A stretch of 64,000 bases of DNA from Pseudorhodoferax aquiterrae (GCF_014652235.1 NZ_BMYK01000021.1:54122-118121); one strand, 5' to 3'. Positions 8,969 through 18,823 are shown, counted from the first letter of the stretch. Translations and numbers: made by a program. The notes: generated from the sequence alone by a model not told the origin.

Positions 8969-10305
8969 TGGCGTCGGAGTTCTCGCGCATCGCGCGGCAC
9001 GCCGGCACCATCCTGGTCGGCCAGTTGGCCGTGATGGCCTTCGGCGTGACCGACACGCTGGTGGCCGGCCGGCATTCGGATGCAGCGCTGGCGGCGCTGT
9101 CGGTCGGCTCGGCCCTGTACGTCAGCGTCTATGTGGGCCTGATGGGCGTGCTGCAGGCGCTGCTGCCGGTCTGGGCCGAACTGCGCGGCGGCGGCCGCGG
9201 CCACGAGATCGGCCGCTCGGTGCGCCAGTCGCTCTACCTCGCCGCCGCCTGCGCCGTCTTGGGCTGCAGTGCGCTGCTGGCGCCGGCGCCGCTGCTGCGC
9301 TGGGCCGACGTGCCGCCGGCCATGCGCGCCGAGGTGCAGGACTACCTGGCCGTGCTGGCCATGGCCTTGCCGCCGGCCCTGTTGTTCCGGCTCTACAGCA
9401 CGCTGAACCAGGCCCTGGCCCGGCCCCTGTTCGTGACCTGGCTGCAGGTCGTCGGCCTCGCGCTCAAGGTGCCGCTGTCGGTCTGGTTCACCTTCGGCGG
9501 CGCGGGACTGCCGGCAGGCGGGGCGGTGGGCTGCGCCTGGGCCACGCTGGTCGTCAACTACGCCATGCTGGCCGTGGCCTGGTGGATGCTGCGCACGCAG
9601 CCGCTGTACGCCGAGCTGGCCATCCGCGCGCGCATCGAGGCGCCCCACTGGGGCCGCCTGGCCGAGTTCCTGCGTCTGGGCGTGCCGGCCGGTCTGGCGG
9701 TGCTGGTCGAGGTGACCTCGTTCACGTTGATGGCGCTCATGATCGCGCGCCTGGGCACGGTGGCCTCGGCCGGCCACCAGATCGCTGCCAGCATGACGGC
9801 CGTGCTCTACATGGTGCCGCTCTCGCTGGGCCTGGCAACCAGCGCCCGAGTGAGCTGGTGGCGCGGCCAGGACGACGCGGCCCGCGCACGTGCGAGCCTG
9901 CGCACCGGCCTGGCCCTCGCCGCCGGCATGGCGCTGCTGCTGGCCAGCACGGTGGCCTTGCTGCGCGGGCCCATCGCCGCGCTGTACGCAGGCAGCCCCG
10001 CCGTGGCCGCGGTCGCCGCCGGCCTGCTGGGCTGGGTGGCGCTGTACCACCTGGCCGACGCGGTGCAGGCGGTGTGCGTGTTCGTGCTGCGCAGCTACCG
10101 CGTGACGCTCGTGCCGCTGCTGGTCTACGGCCTGCTGCTGTGGGGTGTGGGCCTGTACGGCGGCCAGTTGCTGGCCTACCGCGGCCTGGGCCCCTGGCCG
10201 GCGCTGCAATCGCCGGCCGCGTTCTGGATGGCCGGTGCCGCAGCCCTGGGCACCACGGCCGCCATCTTCCTTGTGCTGCTCTGGCGCCTCACACGGGCGC
10301 GCTGA
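8968..10305 (+). CDS. MATE-family multidrug/organic cation exporter
   Basis: A 445-residue inner-membrane protein with about 12 hydrophobic segments in two homologous halves; the N-terminal part (VGQLAVMAFGVTDTLVAGRHS) is the usual MATE entry motif and the second half repeats it (PAGLAVLVEVTSFTLMALMIARLG). MATE carriers expel cationic drugs or metabolites in exchange for Na+ or H+. It is coupled to the upstream membrane protein by a TGATG junction. Its last 17 bases overlap the 3' end of phoR on the other strand. Confidence 0.93.
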   Translation: MASEFSRIARHAGTILVGQLAVMAFGVTDTLVAGRHSDAALAALSVGSALYVSVYVGLMGVLQALLPVWAELRGGGRGHEIGRSVRQSLYLAAACAVLGCSALLAPAPLLRWADVPPAMRAEVQDYLAVLAMALPPALLFRLYSTLNQALARPLFVTWLQVVGLALKVPLSVWFTFGGAGLPAGGAVGCAWATLVVNYAMLAVAWWMLRTQPLYAELAIRARIEAPHWGRLAEFLRLGVPAGLAVLVEVTSFTLMALMIARLGTVASAGHQIAASMTAVLYMVPLSLGLATSARVSWWRGQDDAARARASLRTGLALAAGMALLLASTVALLRGPIAALYAGSPAVAAVAAGLLGWVALYHLADAVQAVCVFVLRSYRVTLVPLLVYGLLLWGVGLYGGQLLAYRGLGPWPALQSPAAFWMAGAAALGTTAAIFLVLLWRLTRAR

Positions 10306-11629
10306 GCGGCGTGCTGGCGCGCACGCGGCTGGCCGGAAACACGATGGCGAAGCGCGAGCCCTTGCCCAGCACCGACTGGATGCGCAGCTCGGCGCCGTGG
10401 CGCTGCACCACGTGCTTGACGATGGCCAGGCCCAGGCCGGTGCCGCCGGTCTCGCGCGAGCGGCTGCGGTCCACGCGGTAGAAGCGCTCCGTCAGCCGCG
10501 GCAGGTGCTCGGGCGCCACGCCCGGGCCGGTGTCTTCCACCGAGAACTCGAGCTGGCCGGCCGCCAGCGTCTGCCAGGCGACCTTCACGCTGCCGCCGCC
10601 CGGCGTGTAGCGCACGGCGTTGCTGACCAGGTTGGAGAGCGCGCTCATGAGCTCGGTGCGCGAGCCGGCCAGCGCCAGCTCTGGCGGCGGCGCGAAGTCC
10701 AGCGCATGGGGCGCACCCTGCCCCGCCGTCAACAGCGCCGACAAGGCCTGGGCCTCGTCCTCGCATTCCGCGTTGAGCTGGGCCAGCGCCGTCCACTCGC
10801 TGCGGCCCGGCGGCGGGCTGCCCTCGATGCGCGACAGCGTCAGCAGGTCGCTGACCAGGGTCTGCATGCGCGAAGCCTGTTGGGCCATGAGTTCCAGGTA
10901 GCGCGCGCGCTCGGTCTCGTCCAGCGGCAGCGATTGCAGTGTCTCGACGAAGCCGGTCAGCACCGTGAGCGGCGTGCGGATCTCGTGCGAGACGTTGGCC
11001 ACGAAGTCGCGCCGCATGGCCTCGGCCTGCTCCAGGGCTGTGACGTCGTTCGACAGCATGAGCCGGCGGCCTTCGCCGTAGCCATGCAGGCGCACGGCCA
11101 GGCGCACCGGGTGGCCGGCGCTGTCGCCGCGGCCGGTGACGATGGCGTTGCGCGTCGGGTCGGGCTGCGCGTAGTAGCTCGTGAAGGCCGGGTCGCGCAC
11201 GAGGTTGCCGATCAGTTGCTCGTGGTCGCGCTCGGTGTCGATGCCGAAGTGCGCAGCCGCCGTCGGGTTGCACCAGTTGATGCGGCCTTCGGCGTCCAGC
11301 AGGATCACGCCGTTGGACGAGGCCTGGATCGCATCGAGGAACTCCTGCAGCCGCCGCTCGCTGTCCTGCTGGCGACGCTCACCGATGCGCTGCAGCCGGC
11401 GCAGCCGGTCCGCGAACTCCCCCCACAGGCCGCCCATGCGCGGCAGGCCCTGGATGTCGTCGTCGCGCAGGCTGCGCAGCACGCGCAGCGCGCGCACCAG
11501 ATCGGCGGCCCACCAGGCCAGGCCCGCCAGCAGCATGCCGGCGCAGGCTGCGGGCCAACCGCGCAGCCACCAGCCGATGCCAGCACCGGCCAGCAGCAAG
11601 ACGACGAAACTCGTGAAACGCAACCACAT
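10289..11629 (-). CDS. phoR: Phosphate regulon sensor histidine kinase PhoR
   Basis: A 446-residue kinase starting MWLRFTSFVVLLLAGAG. It has two N-terminal membrane helices with almost no periplasmic loop, a linker, a PAS domain (SNGVILLDAEGRINWCN), HisKA (VANVSHEIRTPLTVL) and HATPase (NLVSNAVRYT, EDTGPGV, GTGLGLAI). PhoR senses the PstSCAB/PhoU state and phosphorylates PhoB at low phosphate. The reading frame extends upstream into phoB, but the hydrophobic N terminus marks 11629 as the true start, 37 bp after phoB. It is the last gene of the pst-pho operon. Confidence 0.96.
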   Translation of the reverse strand: MWLRFTSFVVLLLAGAGIGWWLRGWPAACAGMLLAGLAWWAADLVRALRVLRSLRDDDIQGLPRMGGLWGEFADRLRRLQRIGERRQQDSERRLQEFLDAIQASSNGVILLDAEGRINWCNPTAAAHFGIDTERDHEQLIGNLVRDPAFTSYYAQPDPTRNAIVTGRGDSAGHPVRLAVRLHGYGEGRRLMLSNDVTALEQAEAMRRDFVANVSHEIRTPLTVLTGFVETLQSLPLDETERARYLELMAQQASRMQTLVSDLLTLSRIEGSPPPGRSEWTALAQLNAECEDEAQALSALLTAGQGAPHALDFAPPPELALAGSRTELMSALSNLVSNAVRYTPGGGSVKVAWQTLAAGQLEFSVEDTGPGVAPEHLPRLTERFYRVDRSRSRETGGTGLGLAIVKHVVQRHGAELRIQSVLGKGSRFAIVFPASRVRASTPLSAPV

Positions 11630-11666
11630 GCGGGCAATTGTCGCGGCAGCCCGCGCGGGCGGAGGG

Positions 11667-12425
11667 TCAGGAAGCGGATGCCGATGTGGACGGCGCCTGT
11701 GCCACCCGCGCGGCACGGGTGGTGGGCGCGGGCGCCACGGGCTGCGCCGTGATGCGGTAGCCCGCGCCACGCACGGTCTCGACCATCGGGCCGGCCGCAC
11801 CCAGTGCCTCGCGCAGGCGCTTGACGTGCACGTCCACCGTGCGTTCCTCGATGAACACGTGGTCGCCCCAGACGCGGTCCAGCAGCTGCGAGCGGCTGTG
11901 CACGCGCTCGGCATGCTGCATGAGGTAGTGCAGCAGCTTGAACTCGGTGGGCCCCATCTTGAGCGGCTGGCCCTCGAAGCTCACGCGGTGCGTGGAGCTG
12001 TCCAGCAGCAGCGCGCCGATCTGCACCGAGCCGCCGGCCTGCTCGGGCGCACGGCGGCGCAGCACGGCGCGGATGCGCGCCAGCATCTCCTTGGTGGAGA
12101 ACGGCTTGGCGATGTAGTCGTCCGCGCCCGCATCCAGGCCGGCCACGCGGTCATGCTCGTCGCCGCGCGCGGTCAGCATGATGATGGGCACGGCCTTGGT
12201 GCGCGGGTCGGCGCGCCACTTGCGTGCCAGCGACAGCCCGCTCTCACCGGGCAGCATCCAGTCCAGCAGGATCACGTCGGGCAGCACCGCGTCGAGCTCG
12301 ACCTGCGCGGTCACGCTGTCCATCGCCCAGGTCGGCTGGAAGCCGCTGTGGCGCAGGTTCACGGCCAGCAGTTCGGCGATCGCGGGTTCGTCCTCGACGA
12401 TCAGGACGCGCGGCATGTGCTTCAT
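11667..12425 (-). CDS. phoB: Phosphate regulon response regulator PhoB
   Basis: A 252-residue OmpR/PhoB-type regulator: receiver domain with acidic pocket EDE, phospho-acceptor Asp in VILLDWMLPG and Lys in AKPFSTKE, then a winged-helix DNA-binding domain (GPTEFKLLHYLMQH, VDVHVKRLREAL, VRGAGYR). It activates the Pho regulon by binding Pho boxes such as the one upstream of pstS here. An Ala/Pro/Thr-rich tail of about 25 residues extends beyond the usual PhoB end (about 230). Its ATG overlaps the phoU stop as ATGA. Confidence 0.97.
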   Translation of the reverse strand: MKHMPRVLIVEDEPAIAELLAVNLRHSGFQPTWAMDSVTAQVELDAVLPDVILLDWMLPGESGLSLARKWRADPRTKAVPIIMLTARGDEHDRVAGLDAGADDYIAKPFSTKEMLARIRAVLRRRAPEQAGGSVQIGALLLDSSTHRVSFEGQPLKMGPTEFKLLHYLMQHAERVHSRSQLLDRVWGDHVFIEERTVDVHVKRLREALGAAGPMVETVRGAGYRITAQPVAPAPTTRAARVAQAPSTSASAS

Positions 12426-13123
12426 TGGACTGCGGACTCGACCTGTTCCATGGTGGCATGGCGCACGTCGGCTCCCTTGACGATGTAGATGATGAACTCG
12501 GCGATGTTCTTGGCGTGGTCGCCGATGCGCTCGATGGCCTTGGCCAGGAACAGCAGGTCCAGGCTGGAGGAGATGGTGCGCGGGTCTTCCATCATGTAGG
12601 TGATGAGCTTGCGCACGAAGCCGTCGAACTCGCGGTCGATCAGGTCGTCCTCCTTGAGGATGCTGACGGCCGCTGCGGTGTCCAGCCGCGCGAACGCGTC
12701 CAGCGCCTTGCGCAAGAGGCCCGAGGCCAGGTCGGCCGAGACGCGCAGGTCCAGCGTGGGCAGTTGCCGCGCCGAGCCGCTCTGCGCGATGGACTTGGCC
12801 ATGCGCGCGATCTTCGCGGATTCGTCGCCCACGCGCTCCAGGTTGGCCGTGGTCTTGGAGATCGCCAGCAGCAGACGCAGGTCGCGCGCCGTGGGCTGGC
12901 GCCGGCCGATGATGGAGGCCAGCTCGCGGTCGATCTCCACTTCCATGGCATTGACCTGCTGCTCGGCCGCCTCGACCTCGTCGGCCACCTCGGTGCTGAA
13001 CTGGGCCAGCGCGTAGATCGCCTTGCGGATCTGCGACTCCACGAGCCCGCCGAGTTCCATGACGCGGCTGGACACGTTGTTCAGCTCGGCGTCGAACTGG
13101 GTCGAAAGATGTTTGTCCGACAT
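12422..13123 (-). CDS. phoU: Phosphate transport system regulator PhoU
   Basis: A 233-residue all-helical protein with the two three-helix PhoU repeats (SRVMELGGLVESQIRKAI; MAKSIAQSG). PhoU links the Pst transporter to PhoR and keeps PhoR as a phosphatase when phosphate is plentiful. The ATG at 13123 is preceded by AAGAGGGA; an in-frame TTG at 13144 is a poorer start. It lies between pstB and phoB in a single operon. Confidence 0.96.
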   Translation of the reverse strand: MSDKHLSTQFDAELNNVSSRVMELGGLVESQIRKAIYALAQFSTEVADEVEAAEQQVNAMEVEIDRELASIIGRRQPTARDLRLLLAISKTTANLERVGDESAKIARMAKSIAQSGSARQLPTLDLRVSADLASGLLRKALDAFARLDTAAAVSILKEDDLIDREFDGFVRKLITYMMEDPRTISSSLDLLFLAKAIERIGDHAKNIAEFIIYIVKGADVRHATMEQVESAVQ

Positions 13124-13154
13124 GTTGTGTTCCCTCTTGGACAAGCAGTCCGGA

Positions 13155-13940
13155 TCAGCCGAAGCGGCCGGTGATGTAGTCCTCGGTCTCCTTGCGCTTG
13201 GGCTTGAAGAACAGCTGCTCGGTGGCGCCGAACTCCATCAGGTCGCCCAGGTACATGTAGGCCGTGTAGTCGCTGCAGCGGGCGGCCTGCTGCATGTTGT
13301 GGGTCACGATCACCACCGTGTATTCGGTCTTCAGTTCGGTGATCAGTTCCTCGATCTTGGAAGTGGAGATCGGGTCCAGCGCCGAGCAGGGTTCGTCCAG
13401 CAGCAGCACCTCGGGCTTGATCGCGATGCCGCGGGCGATGCACAGGCGCTGCTGCTGGCCGCCGGACAGGCCGGAGCCGCTCTGGTTCAGCTTGTCCTTG
13501 ACCTCGGTCCACAGCGCGGCCTTGCGCAGCGCCCATTCCACGCGCTCTTCCATGTCGGTGGCCGAGAGGTTCTCGAACAGCTTCACGCCGAAGGCGATGT
13601 TGTCGTAGATCGACATCGGGAACGGCGTGGGCTTTTGAAACACCATGCCGACCTTGGCACGCACCAGGGCCACGTCCTGCTTGCTCTCCAGCAGGTTCTC
13701 CCCGTCCAGCAGGATCTGGCCTTCGGCGCGCTGTTCGGGGTAGAGCTCGAACATGCGGTTGAAGGTGCGCAGCAGCGTGGACTTGCCGCAGCCGGAAGGG
13801 CCGATGAAGGCCGTGACCTTCTTCTCGGGGATCTCCAGATTGATGCCCTTGAGGGCGTGGAACTTGCCGTAGTAGAAGTTCAGGTCCTTGACGGCGATCT
13901 TGGCGCGTTCCGTCACCGGGGTGGCGATGCTTGCGGGCAT
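13155..13940 (-). CDS. pstB: Phosphate ABC transporter ATP-binding protein PstB
   Basis: A 261-residue ABC ATPase with Walker [10 protein letters not shown], the PstB-type Q loop [10 protein letters not shown], signature LSGGQQQR, Walker [13 protein letters not shown] and H loop VTHNMQQA. It powers high-affinity phosphate import through PstC/PstA at the inner membrane. The 24-bp gap after pstA and the orientation place it in the pst operon. Confidence 0.98.
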   Translation of the reverse strand: MPASIATPVTERAKIAVKDLNFYYGKFHALKGINLEIPEKKVTAFIGPSGCGKSTLLRTFNRMFELYPEQRAEGQILLDGENLLESKQDVALVRAKVGMVFQKPTPFPMSIYDNIAFGVKLFENLSATDMEERVEWALRKAALWTEVKDKLNQSGSGLSGGQQQRLCIARGIAIKPEVLLLDEPCSALDPISTSKIEELITELKTEYTVVIVTHNMQQAARCSDYTAYMYLGDLMEFGATEQLFFKPKRKETEDYITGRFG

Positions 13941-13964
13941 ATCGGTTCTCTCTTGGAATTCGGT

Positions 13965-14864
13965 TTACTGCTTGGAGCGCGTCAGCACGCGGGCCAGGAT
14001 ATTGAGGCCCAGCACGGCGACCGTGATCAGGAACACGCCGGCCCAGGCCAGCTGCTGCCAGTTCTCGTAGGGGCTCATCGCGAACTTGAAGATGGTCACC
14101 GGCAGGCTGGCCATGGGCTCGCCCATGCTGGAGGTCCAGAACTGGTTGTTCAGCGCGGTGAAAAGCAGCGGCGCGGTCTCGCCGGCGATGCGGGCCACGG
14201 CCAGCAGCACGCCGGTCACGACGCCGGCGCGGGCGGCGCGCAGCGTGATCGCCATGATCACCTTCCACTTGGGCGTGCCCAGGGCGTAGGCGGCCTCGCG
14301 CAGGCCGGGCGGTACCAGTTGCAGCATGTTCTCGGTGGTGCGGATCACGACCGGGATCACGATCAGCGCCAGCGCGATGGAGCCGGCGATGCCCGAGAAA
14401 GCGCGCATCTGCGTGACGATGACGGCGTACACGAACAGGCCGATCACGATGGACGGGGCCGACAGCAGGATGTCGTTGACGAAGCGCGTCACCGAGGCCA
14501 GCCAGCCCTTGGGCTCGTACTCGGCCAGGTAGATGCCGGCCATGATGCCGATGGGCGTGCCCACGCAGGTGGCGACCAGCACCATCAGGAAGGAGCCGTA
14601 CAGCGCGTTGGCGATGCCGCCCGCCTCGTTCGGCGGTGGCGTCATGTCGGTGAACACGGCCAGCGACAGGCCGCCCAGGCCCAGGCGCAGCGTTTCCCAG
14701 AGGATCCAGATCAGCCAGAACACGCCGAAGGCCATGGCTGCCAGCGACAGCGTCAGCGCGACCTGGTTGACACGTTTGCGGCTGGCGTACTTGGCGGCCT
14801 TGCCGGCCTCGTAGGCGGCCTTGGCGACCAGGGCCTGGCTCGTGGTAGTAGGGGTAGCGCTCAC
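13965..14864 (-). CDS. pstA: Phosphate ABC transporter permease PstA
   Basis: A 299-residue permease with six hydrophobic segments and the EAA-type loop ([15 protein letters not shown]). The start is GTG at 14864, overlapping the pstC stop as GTGA, which fits translational coupling; the longer upstream frame is an overlap with pstC. About 40 charged residues precede the first membrane helix. With PstC it forms the phosphate channel. Confidence 0.96.
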   Translation of the reverse strand: MSATPTTTSQALVAKAAYEAGKAAKYASRKRVNQVALTLSLAAMAFGVFWLIWILWETLRLGLGGLSLAVFTDMTPPPNEAGGIANALYGSFLMVLVATCVGTPIGIMAGIYLAEYEPKGWLASVTRFVNDILLSAPSIVIGLFVYAVIVTQMRAFSGIAGSIALALIVIPVVIRTTENMLQLVPPGLREAAYALGTPKWKVIMAITLRAARAGVVTGVLLAVARIAGETAPLLFTALNNQFWTSSMGEPMASLPVTIFKFAMSPYENWQQLAWAGVFLITVAVLGLNILARVLTRSKQ

Positions 14865-15901
14865 GACTTGGCTCCTTCGCTCTTGCGCAGGCGTGCCAGC
14901 AGCAGCTTGGAGCAGGACAGCACGACGAAGGTGATGAAGAAGAGGACCAGGCCGAGGTACATCAGCGCAGCCTGGTGCAGGCCGGCGCCGGCTTCGGCGA
15001 ACTCGTTGGCCAGGGCCGAGGTGATGGAGTTGGCGGCCTGGAACAGGCTCAGCGAATCGAGCTGGTTCATGTTGCCGATCACGAAGGTCACGGCCATGGT
15101 CTCGCCCAGTGCGCGGCCCAGGCCCAGCATGATGCCGCCGATGACGCCGGCCTTGGTGTAGGGCAGCACGACCTTGGACATCACTTCCCAGGTGGTCGCC
15201 CCCAGGCCGTAGGCCGATTCCTTGAGCAGCGGCGGCGTGACTTCGAACACGTCGCGCATCACCGAGGCGATGAACGGAATGATCATGATGGCCAGGATGA
15301 TGCCGGCCGACAGGATGCCGATGCCCACCGGGGGGCCGGAGACCAGCGCGCCCAGGTAGGGCACGCCGGAGAGCAGACTTTGCAGCGGCTGCTGCACGTA
15401 GGTCGACAGGATAGGGCCGAACACCAGCAGGCCCCACATGCCGTAGACGATGGAGGGCACCGCCGCCAGCAGCTCGATGGCCGTGCCCAGCGGGCGCTTG
15501 AGCCAGGCCGGCGACAGTTCCGTCAGGAACAGCGCGATGCCGAAGCTGACCGGCACCGCGATGACCAGCGCGATGATGGAGGTCATCAGCGTGCCGTAGA
15601 CCATGACCAGACCGCCGAACTCTTCCTGCACCGGGTCCCAGGTCGTGCTGGTCAGGAACGACAGACCGTACTTGGAGATCGCCGGCCAGGCGCCCTGGAT
15701 CAGGGACAGCAGGATGCCGATCAGCAGCAGCAGCGTGAGCCAGGCGGCACCCTTGGCGGCCATGCCGAACAGCTTGTCGGCCAGGGCGCCGCTGCGCGCC
15801 TTCTTGGGTGGAGGTGTTGTCATCGCGCGTTCGCCACCCTTGCCGGCAGCCTTGCCGGACAGATCGAAGGGGGCGCCGTTCGCTGGAAGTGTAGAAGACA
15901 C
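14861..15901 (-). CDS. pstC: Phosphate ABC transporter permease PstC
   Basis: A 346-residue inner-membrane permease with six hydrophobic segments and the cytoplasmic coupling loop [15 protein letters not shown]. The listed GTG start adds about 26 residues before MTTPPPKK (ATG at 15823), which is a possible alternative start; neither has a strong ribosome site. It sits 37 bp after pstS, and the short gap contains three tandem GGTCA units. Confidence 0.95.
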   Translation of the reverse strand: MSSTLPANGAPFDLSGKAAGKGGERAMTTPPPKKARSGALADKLFGMAAKGAAWLTLLLLIGILLSLIQGAWPAISKYGLSFLTSTTWDPVQEEFGGLVMVYGTLMTSIIALVIAVPVSFGIALFLTELSPAWLKRPLGTAIELLAAVPSIVYGMWGLLVFGPILSTYVQQPLQSLLSGVPYLGALVSGPPVGIGILSAGIILAIMIIPFIASVMRDVFEVTPPLLKESAYGLGATTWEVMSKVVLPYTKAGVIGGIMLGLGRALGETMAVTFVIGNMNQLDSLSLFQAANSITSALANEFAEAGAGLHQAALMYLGLVLFFITFVVLSCSKLLLARLRKSEGAKS

Positions 15902-15938
15902 GGCTGGGCTCGACGGGTCAGGTCAGGTCAGGGCGAGA

Positions 15939-16979
15939 TCAGTTGGCAGCCTGCGCGACCGGCTTGCCGGAAGCGTCGACGACCTTCTCCCAGGACTTCT
16001 GGATCACGCCCTTGACGGCAGCGGGCATCGGCACGTAGTCCAGGTCTTCGGAGGTCTTGTCGCCCTCCTTGTAGGCCCACGAGAAGAACTTCAGGGCCGA
16101 GGCGGCCACCGCGGGCTTGTCCTGCTTCTTGTGCATCAGGATGAAGGTCGCACCGGTGATGGGCCAGGCGCCGTCGCCGTTCTGGTTCGTCAGGATCTGG
16201 TAGAAGCTCTTGTCCCACTGGGCGCCGGCGGCGGCGGCCTTGAAGGCGGAGTCGTCGGGCTGCGGGAACTTGCCCGCTGCGTTCTGCAGCAGGGCGTAGG
16301 TCATCTTGTTCTGCTTGACGTAGGCGTACTCGACGTAGCCGATCGAGTTGGGCAGGCGGCCGACGAAGGCGGCCACGCCCTCGTTGCCCTTGCCGCCGGC
16401 GCCCGTGGGCCAGTTCACGGCCGTGCCTTCACCGACCTTGTCCTTCCACTCGGCGTTGACCTTGGACAGGTAGTTCGTGAACAGGAAGCTCGTGCCCGAA
16501 CCATCGGCGCGGCGCACCGGGGCGATCGCGGCATCGGGCAGCTTGACGCCGCTGTTCAGCGCCACGATGGCGGGGTCGTTCCACTTGGTGATCTTGCCCA
16601 GGTAGATGTCGCCCAGGACCTGGCCCGAAAGCTTCAGCTCGCCGGCCTTGATGCCCTGGATGTTGACCACGGGGATCACGCCACCGATCACGGTGGGGAA
16701 CTGCAGCAGGCCCTTGGCTTCCAGATCAGCGTCCTTCAGGGGCGCGTCGGAAGCGCCGAAGTCCACGGTCTTGGCTTCGATCTGCTTGAGGCCGGCGCCG
16801 GAACCGACGGACTGGTAGTTGATCTTGGTGCCGGTGGCCTTGTTGTAGTCGGCGGCCCACTTGGCGTACAGCGGGGCCGGGAAGCTCGCACCGGCGCCGG
16901 TCACGTCCTGGGCGCTGGCGAAGCCCGAGATGGCCAGGCCCAGCAGGCCGATGGTGGAGAAGCGGATCGTCGATTGCAT
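15939..16979 (-). CDS. pstS: Periplasmic phosphate-binding protein PstS
   Basis: A 346-residue precursor with a Sec signal peptide (MQSTIRFSTIGLLGLAISG, cleavage after ASA before QDVTG). The mature protein starts with the family motif TGAGASFPAPLYAKW and contains the phosphate-site segments YQSVGSGAGLKQI and RADGSGTSFLFT. It captures phosphate in the periplasm and delivers it to PstCA. It is the first gene of the operon, with a Pho box about 85 bp upstream. Confidence 0.98.
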   Translation of the reverse strand: MQSTIRFSTIGLLGLAISGFASAQDVTGAGASFPAPLYAKWAADYNKATGTKINYQSVGSGAGLKQIEAKTVDFGASDAPLKDADLEAKGLLQFPTVIGGVIPVVNIQGIKAGELKLSGQVLGDIYLGKITKWNDPAIVALNSGVKLPDAAIAPVRRADGSGTSFLFTNYLSKVNAEWKDKVGEGTAVNWPTGAGGKGNEGVAAFVGRLPNSIGYVEYAYVKQNKMTYALLQNAAGKFPQPDDSAFKAAAAGAQWDKSFYQILTNQNGDGAWPITGATFILMHKKQDKPAVAASALKFFSWAYKEGDKTSEDLDYVPMPAAVKGVIQKSWEKVVDASGKPVAQAAN

Positions 16980-17046
16980 GAAAACCTCTGTCGAGTGCTT
17001 GCGGTTGGTGACCGGGCAGCGGGATTGCCACCCTCGATGGCCGTGA

Positions 17047-17079
17047 ATTTAAGAAGCTTGTGTGACAGCAACATGACAC
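17047..17079 (-). promoter_or_regulatory. Pho box and -10 of the pst-pho operon
   Basis: Read on the minus strand, 17079-17062 is GTGTCAT-GTTG-CTGTCAC: two 7-bp direct repeats with a 4-bp spacer, the standard PhoB site. TTAAAT (17052-17047) lies nine bases downstream as the -10, and pstS starts at 16979. The box replaces a -35, as in other PhoB-activated promoters. ppx diverges from the same 175-bp gap and may share the control. Confidence 0.85.
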
Positions 17080-17099
17080 CAAAACGGTATGCAAACTTT

Positions 17100-17121
17100 T
17101 GCAACGGCGTGCGGCGTTGCA
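17100..17121. repeat. Inverted repeat upstream of ppx
   Basis: TGCAACG (17100-17106), 8-nt spacer, CGTTGCA (17115-17121), perfect arms, 33 bp before the ppx start. TTGCAC (17117-17122) and TAGCAT (17137-17142) overlap or follow it but have only a 14-bp spacer. It may be an operator for ppx; the binding protein is unknown. Confidence 0.4.
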
Positions 17122-17154
17122 CTGCAGCATCGGTGCTAGCATCCCGCCCCAGCC

Positions 17155-18660
17155 ATGCAGAACGGAACCCTTCTCGCTGCCCTGGACCTGGGCTCCAACA
17201 GCTTTCGGCTCGAGATCGGCCGGCTCGACCATGGCCAGATCCGCCGCACCGAGTACCTCAAGGAGGTGGTGCGCCAGGGCAGCGGCCTGGACGAGGCCCG
17301 CAATCTGAGCGAAGACGCGATGCAGCGGGGCCTGGACTGCCTGGCCCGTTTCGCCGAACGCTTGGCCGGCTTCCAGAAGCACCAGGTGCGTGCCGTCGCC
17401 ACGCAGACGCTGCGCGAGGCGCGCAACCGCGACGAGTTCCTGCGCCGCGGCCATGCCGTCCTGGGTTTCCCGATCGACGTGATCCCGGGCCGTGAAGAGG
17501 CCCGGCTGATCTACCAGGGCGTTTCGCGCCTGCTGCCGCAGTCCGAGGAGCGCCGCCTGGTGGTGGACATCGGCGGGCGCTCGACCGAGATGATCCTGGG
17601 CCAGGGCTTCGAGGCCCGGGTCATGGAATCCTTCCGCGTGGGCAGCGTGGCCTGGTCCATGCGCTACTTTCCCAAGGGCGAATTCACGGCCGACGCCTTC
17701 CGCATGGCCCAGATCGCGGCCGAGGCCGTGCTGGACGAGGCCCTGGCCGCCTACGGTGCCGGCCACTGGGACCAGGCCTACGGCGCCTCGGGCACGGTGG
17801 GCGCCGTGGCCGACATGCTGGCCGCGGCCGGCGGCCCGCCCGGGCTGATCCCGCGCGTTGGCCTGGAATGGCTGCGCGAGCGCCTGCTCAAGGCGCGCAC
17901 GGTCGAGAAGCTGCAGGTCGAGGGCATGAAGGACGACCGCAAGCTCGTGATCGGCGGCGGCCTGTCGGTGCTGCTGGCCATCTTCGACCTGCTGGGCATC
18001 AGCGAGATGCACGCGGCCGACGGCGCGCTGCGCCACGGCGTGCTGTACGACCTCATGGAGCGCGACGGTGCCGACAGCGACGTGCGCTCGGCCTCGGTGC
18101 GCCGGCTCGCGCGCAAGTTCGACACCGACCAGGCCCAGGCCGAGCGCGTCGGCGCCGTGGCCAACGCCTTCTTCGCCCAGTTGCAGGCCGGCGGCGAGCA
18201 TCCGGCCGAGGAAATCGACCGCATGCAGCGCAAGCTGTCCTGGGCCGCGCAGTTGCACGAGATCGGGTTCCTGATCTCGCACAGCAGCTACCACCGCCAC
18301 GGCGCCTACGTGCTGGACAACGCCGACGCGCCGGGCTTCGCCATGCCCGAGCTGCACCGGCTCAGCCAGCTGGTGCTGGGCCACCGCGGCAAGCTCAAGA
18401 AGCTGGACGCCGACCTGGCCGACCCGGCGCTGGCCCAGCAGTTGCTGGCGCTGCGCCTGGCCGTGATCCTGTGCCACGCCCGCCGCGACCCCGACATCCA
18501 GGGCCTGCGGCTGACCTGCGGCAAGGGCCGCCAGGCCACGCGCACGCTGAGCTGCCGCGCCGGCTGGGTCGAGGCCTTTCCGCAATCCGCGCACCTGCTG
18601 CGCGAGGAAGCCCAGGCCTGGTCCAAGACCCCTTGGCCGCTGGCCCTCAGCGGCTTTTAA
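17155..18660 (+). CDS. ppx: Exopolyphosphatase (Ppx/GppA family)
   Basis: A 501-residue cytosolic enzyme that releases phosphate from polyphosphate ends (or converts pppGpp to ppGpp in GppA members). The ASKHA ATPase-type motifs are DLGSNSFRLE at residue 10 and DIGGRSTEMI near 142; the C-terminal third is the HD-like helical domain (LHEIGFLISHSSYHRHGAY). The usual DIGGGSTE reads DIGGRSTE here. It diverges from the pst-pho operon, so phosphate metabolism genes are grouped. A terminator hairpin is embedded in its last codons. Confidence 0.95.
   Translation: MQNGTLLAALDLGSNSFRLEIGRLDHGQIRRTEYLKEVVRQGSGLDEARNLSEDAMQRGLDCLARFAERLAGFQKHQVRAVATQTLREARNRDEFLRRGHAVLGFPIDVIPGREEARLIYQGVSRLLPQSEERRLVVDIGGRSTEMILGQGFEARVMESFRVGSVAWSMRYFPKGEFTADAFRMAQIAAEAVLDEALAAYGAGHWDQAYGASGTVGAVADMLAAAGGPPGLIPRVGLEWLRERLLKARTVEKLQVEGMKDDRKLVIGGGLSVLLAIFDLLGISEMHAADGALRHGVLYDLMERDGADSDVRSASVRRLARKFDTDQAQAERVGAVANAFFAQLQAGGEHPAEEIDRMQRKLSWAAQLHEIGFLISHSSYHRHGAYVLDNADAPGFAMPELHRLSQLVLGHRGKLKKLDADLADPALAQQLLALRLAVILCHARRDPDIQGLRLTCGKGRQATRTLSCRAGWVEAFPQSAHLLREEAQAWSKTPWPLALSGF
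18636..18660 (+). terminator. Intrinsic terminator embedded in the 3' end of ppx
   Basis: GCCGCTG (18636-18642), 5-nt loop, CAGCGGC (18648-18654), then TTTT and the TAA stop codon (18658-18660). The stem-loop encodes the last residues and the U-tract merges with the stop. Confidence 0.7.
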
Positions 18661-18823
18661 CGGCCTTTAGCCGTGCCAGGCGCTTTGCTTATAACCAAGC
18701 ACACATAGCGCCAGAACAAATAAGTAGTTTGGATCTAAGGGCGCAGTCCTTAGAGTACGCGGGTTTTCACTGAGTCTTGAACCCCGCCGGCCCCGCGCGG
18801 CCACAGCCTTCTCAAGCACCACG
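18661..18823 (+). promoter_or_regulatory. cysI upstream region, presumed promoter/CysB target
   Basis: A 163-bp gap that is clearly more AT-rich than its surroundings between 18685 and 18745 (CTTATAACCAAG, AACAAATAAG). This is where a CysB-type regulator would be expected to act on the sulfate assimilation genes, but no unambiguous -35/-10 or CysB site could be assigned by eye. Confidence 0.35.

Noticed and set aside
15902..15938. Three GGTCA units between pstS and pstC as a regulator site
   Set aside because: They lie inside the operon, directly repeated within 20 bp, without promoter elements; most likely chance or a processing feature.
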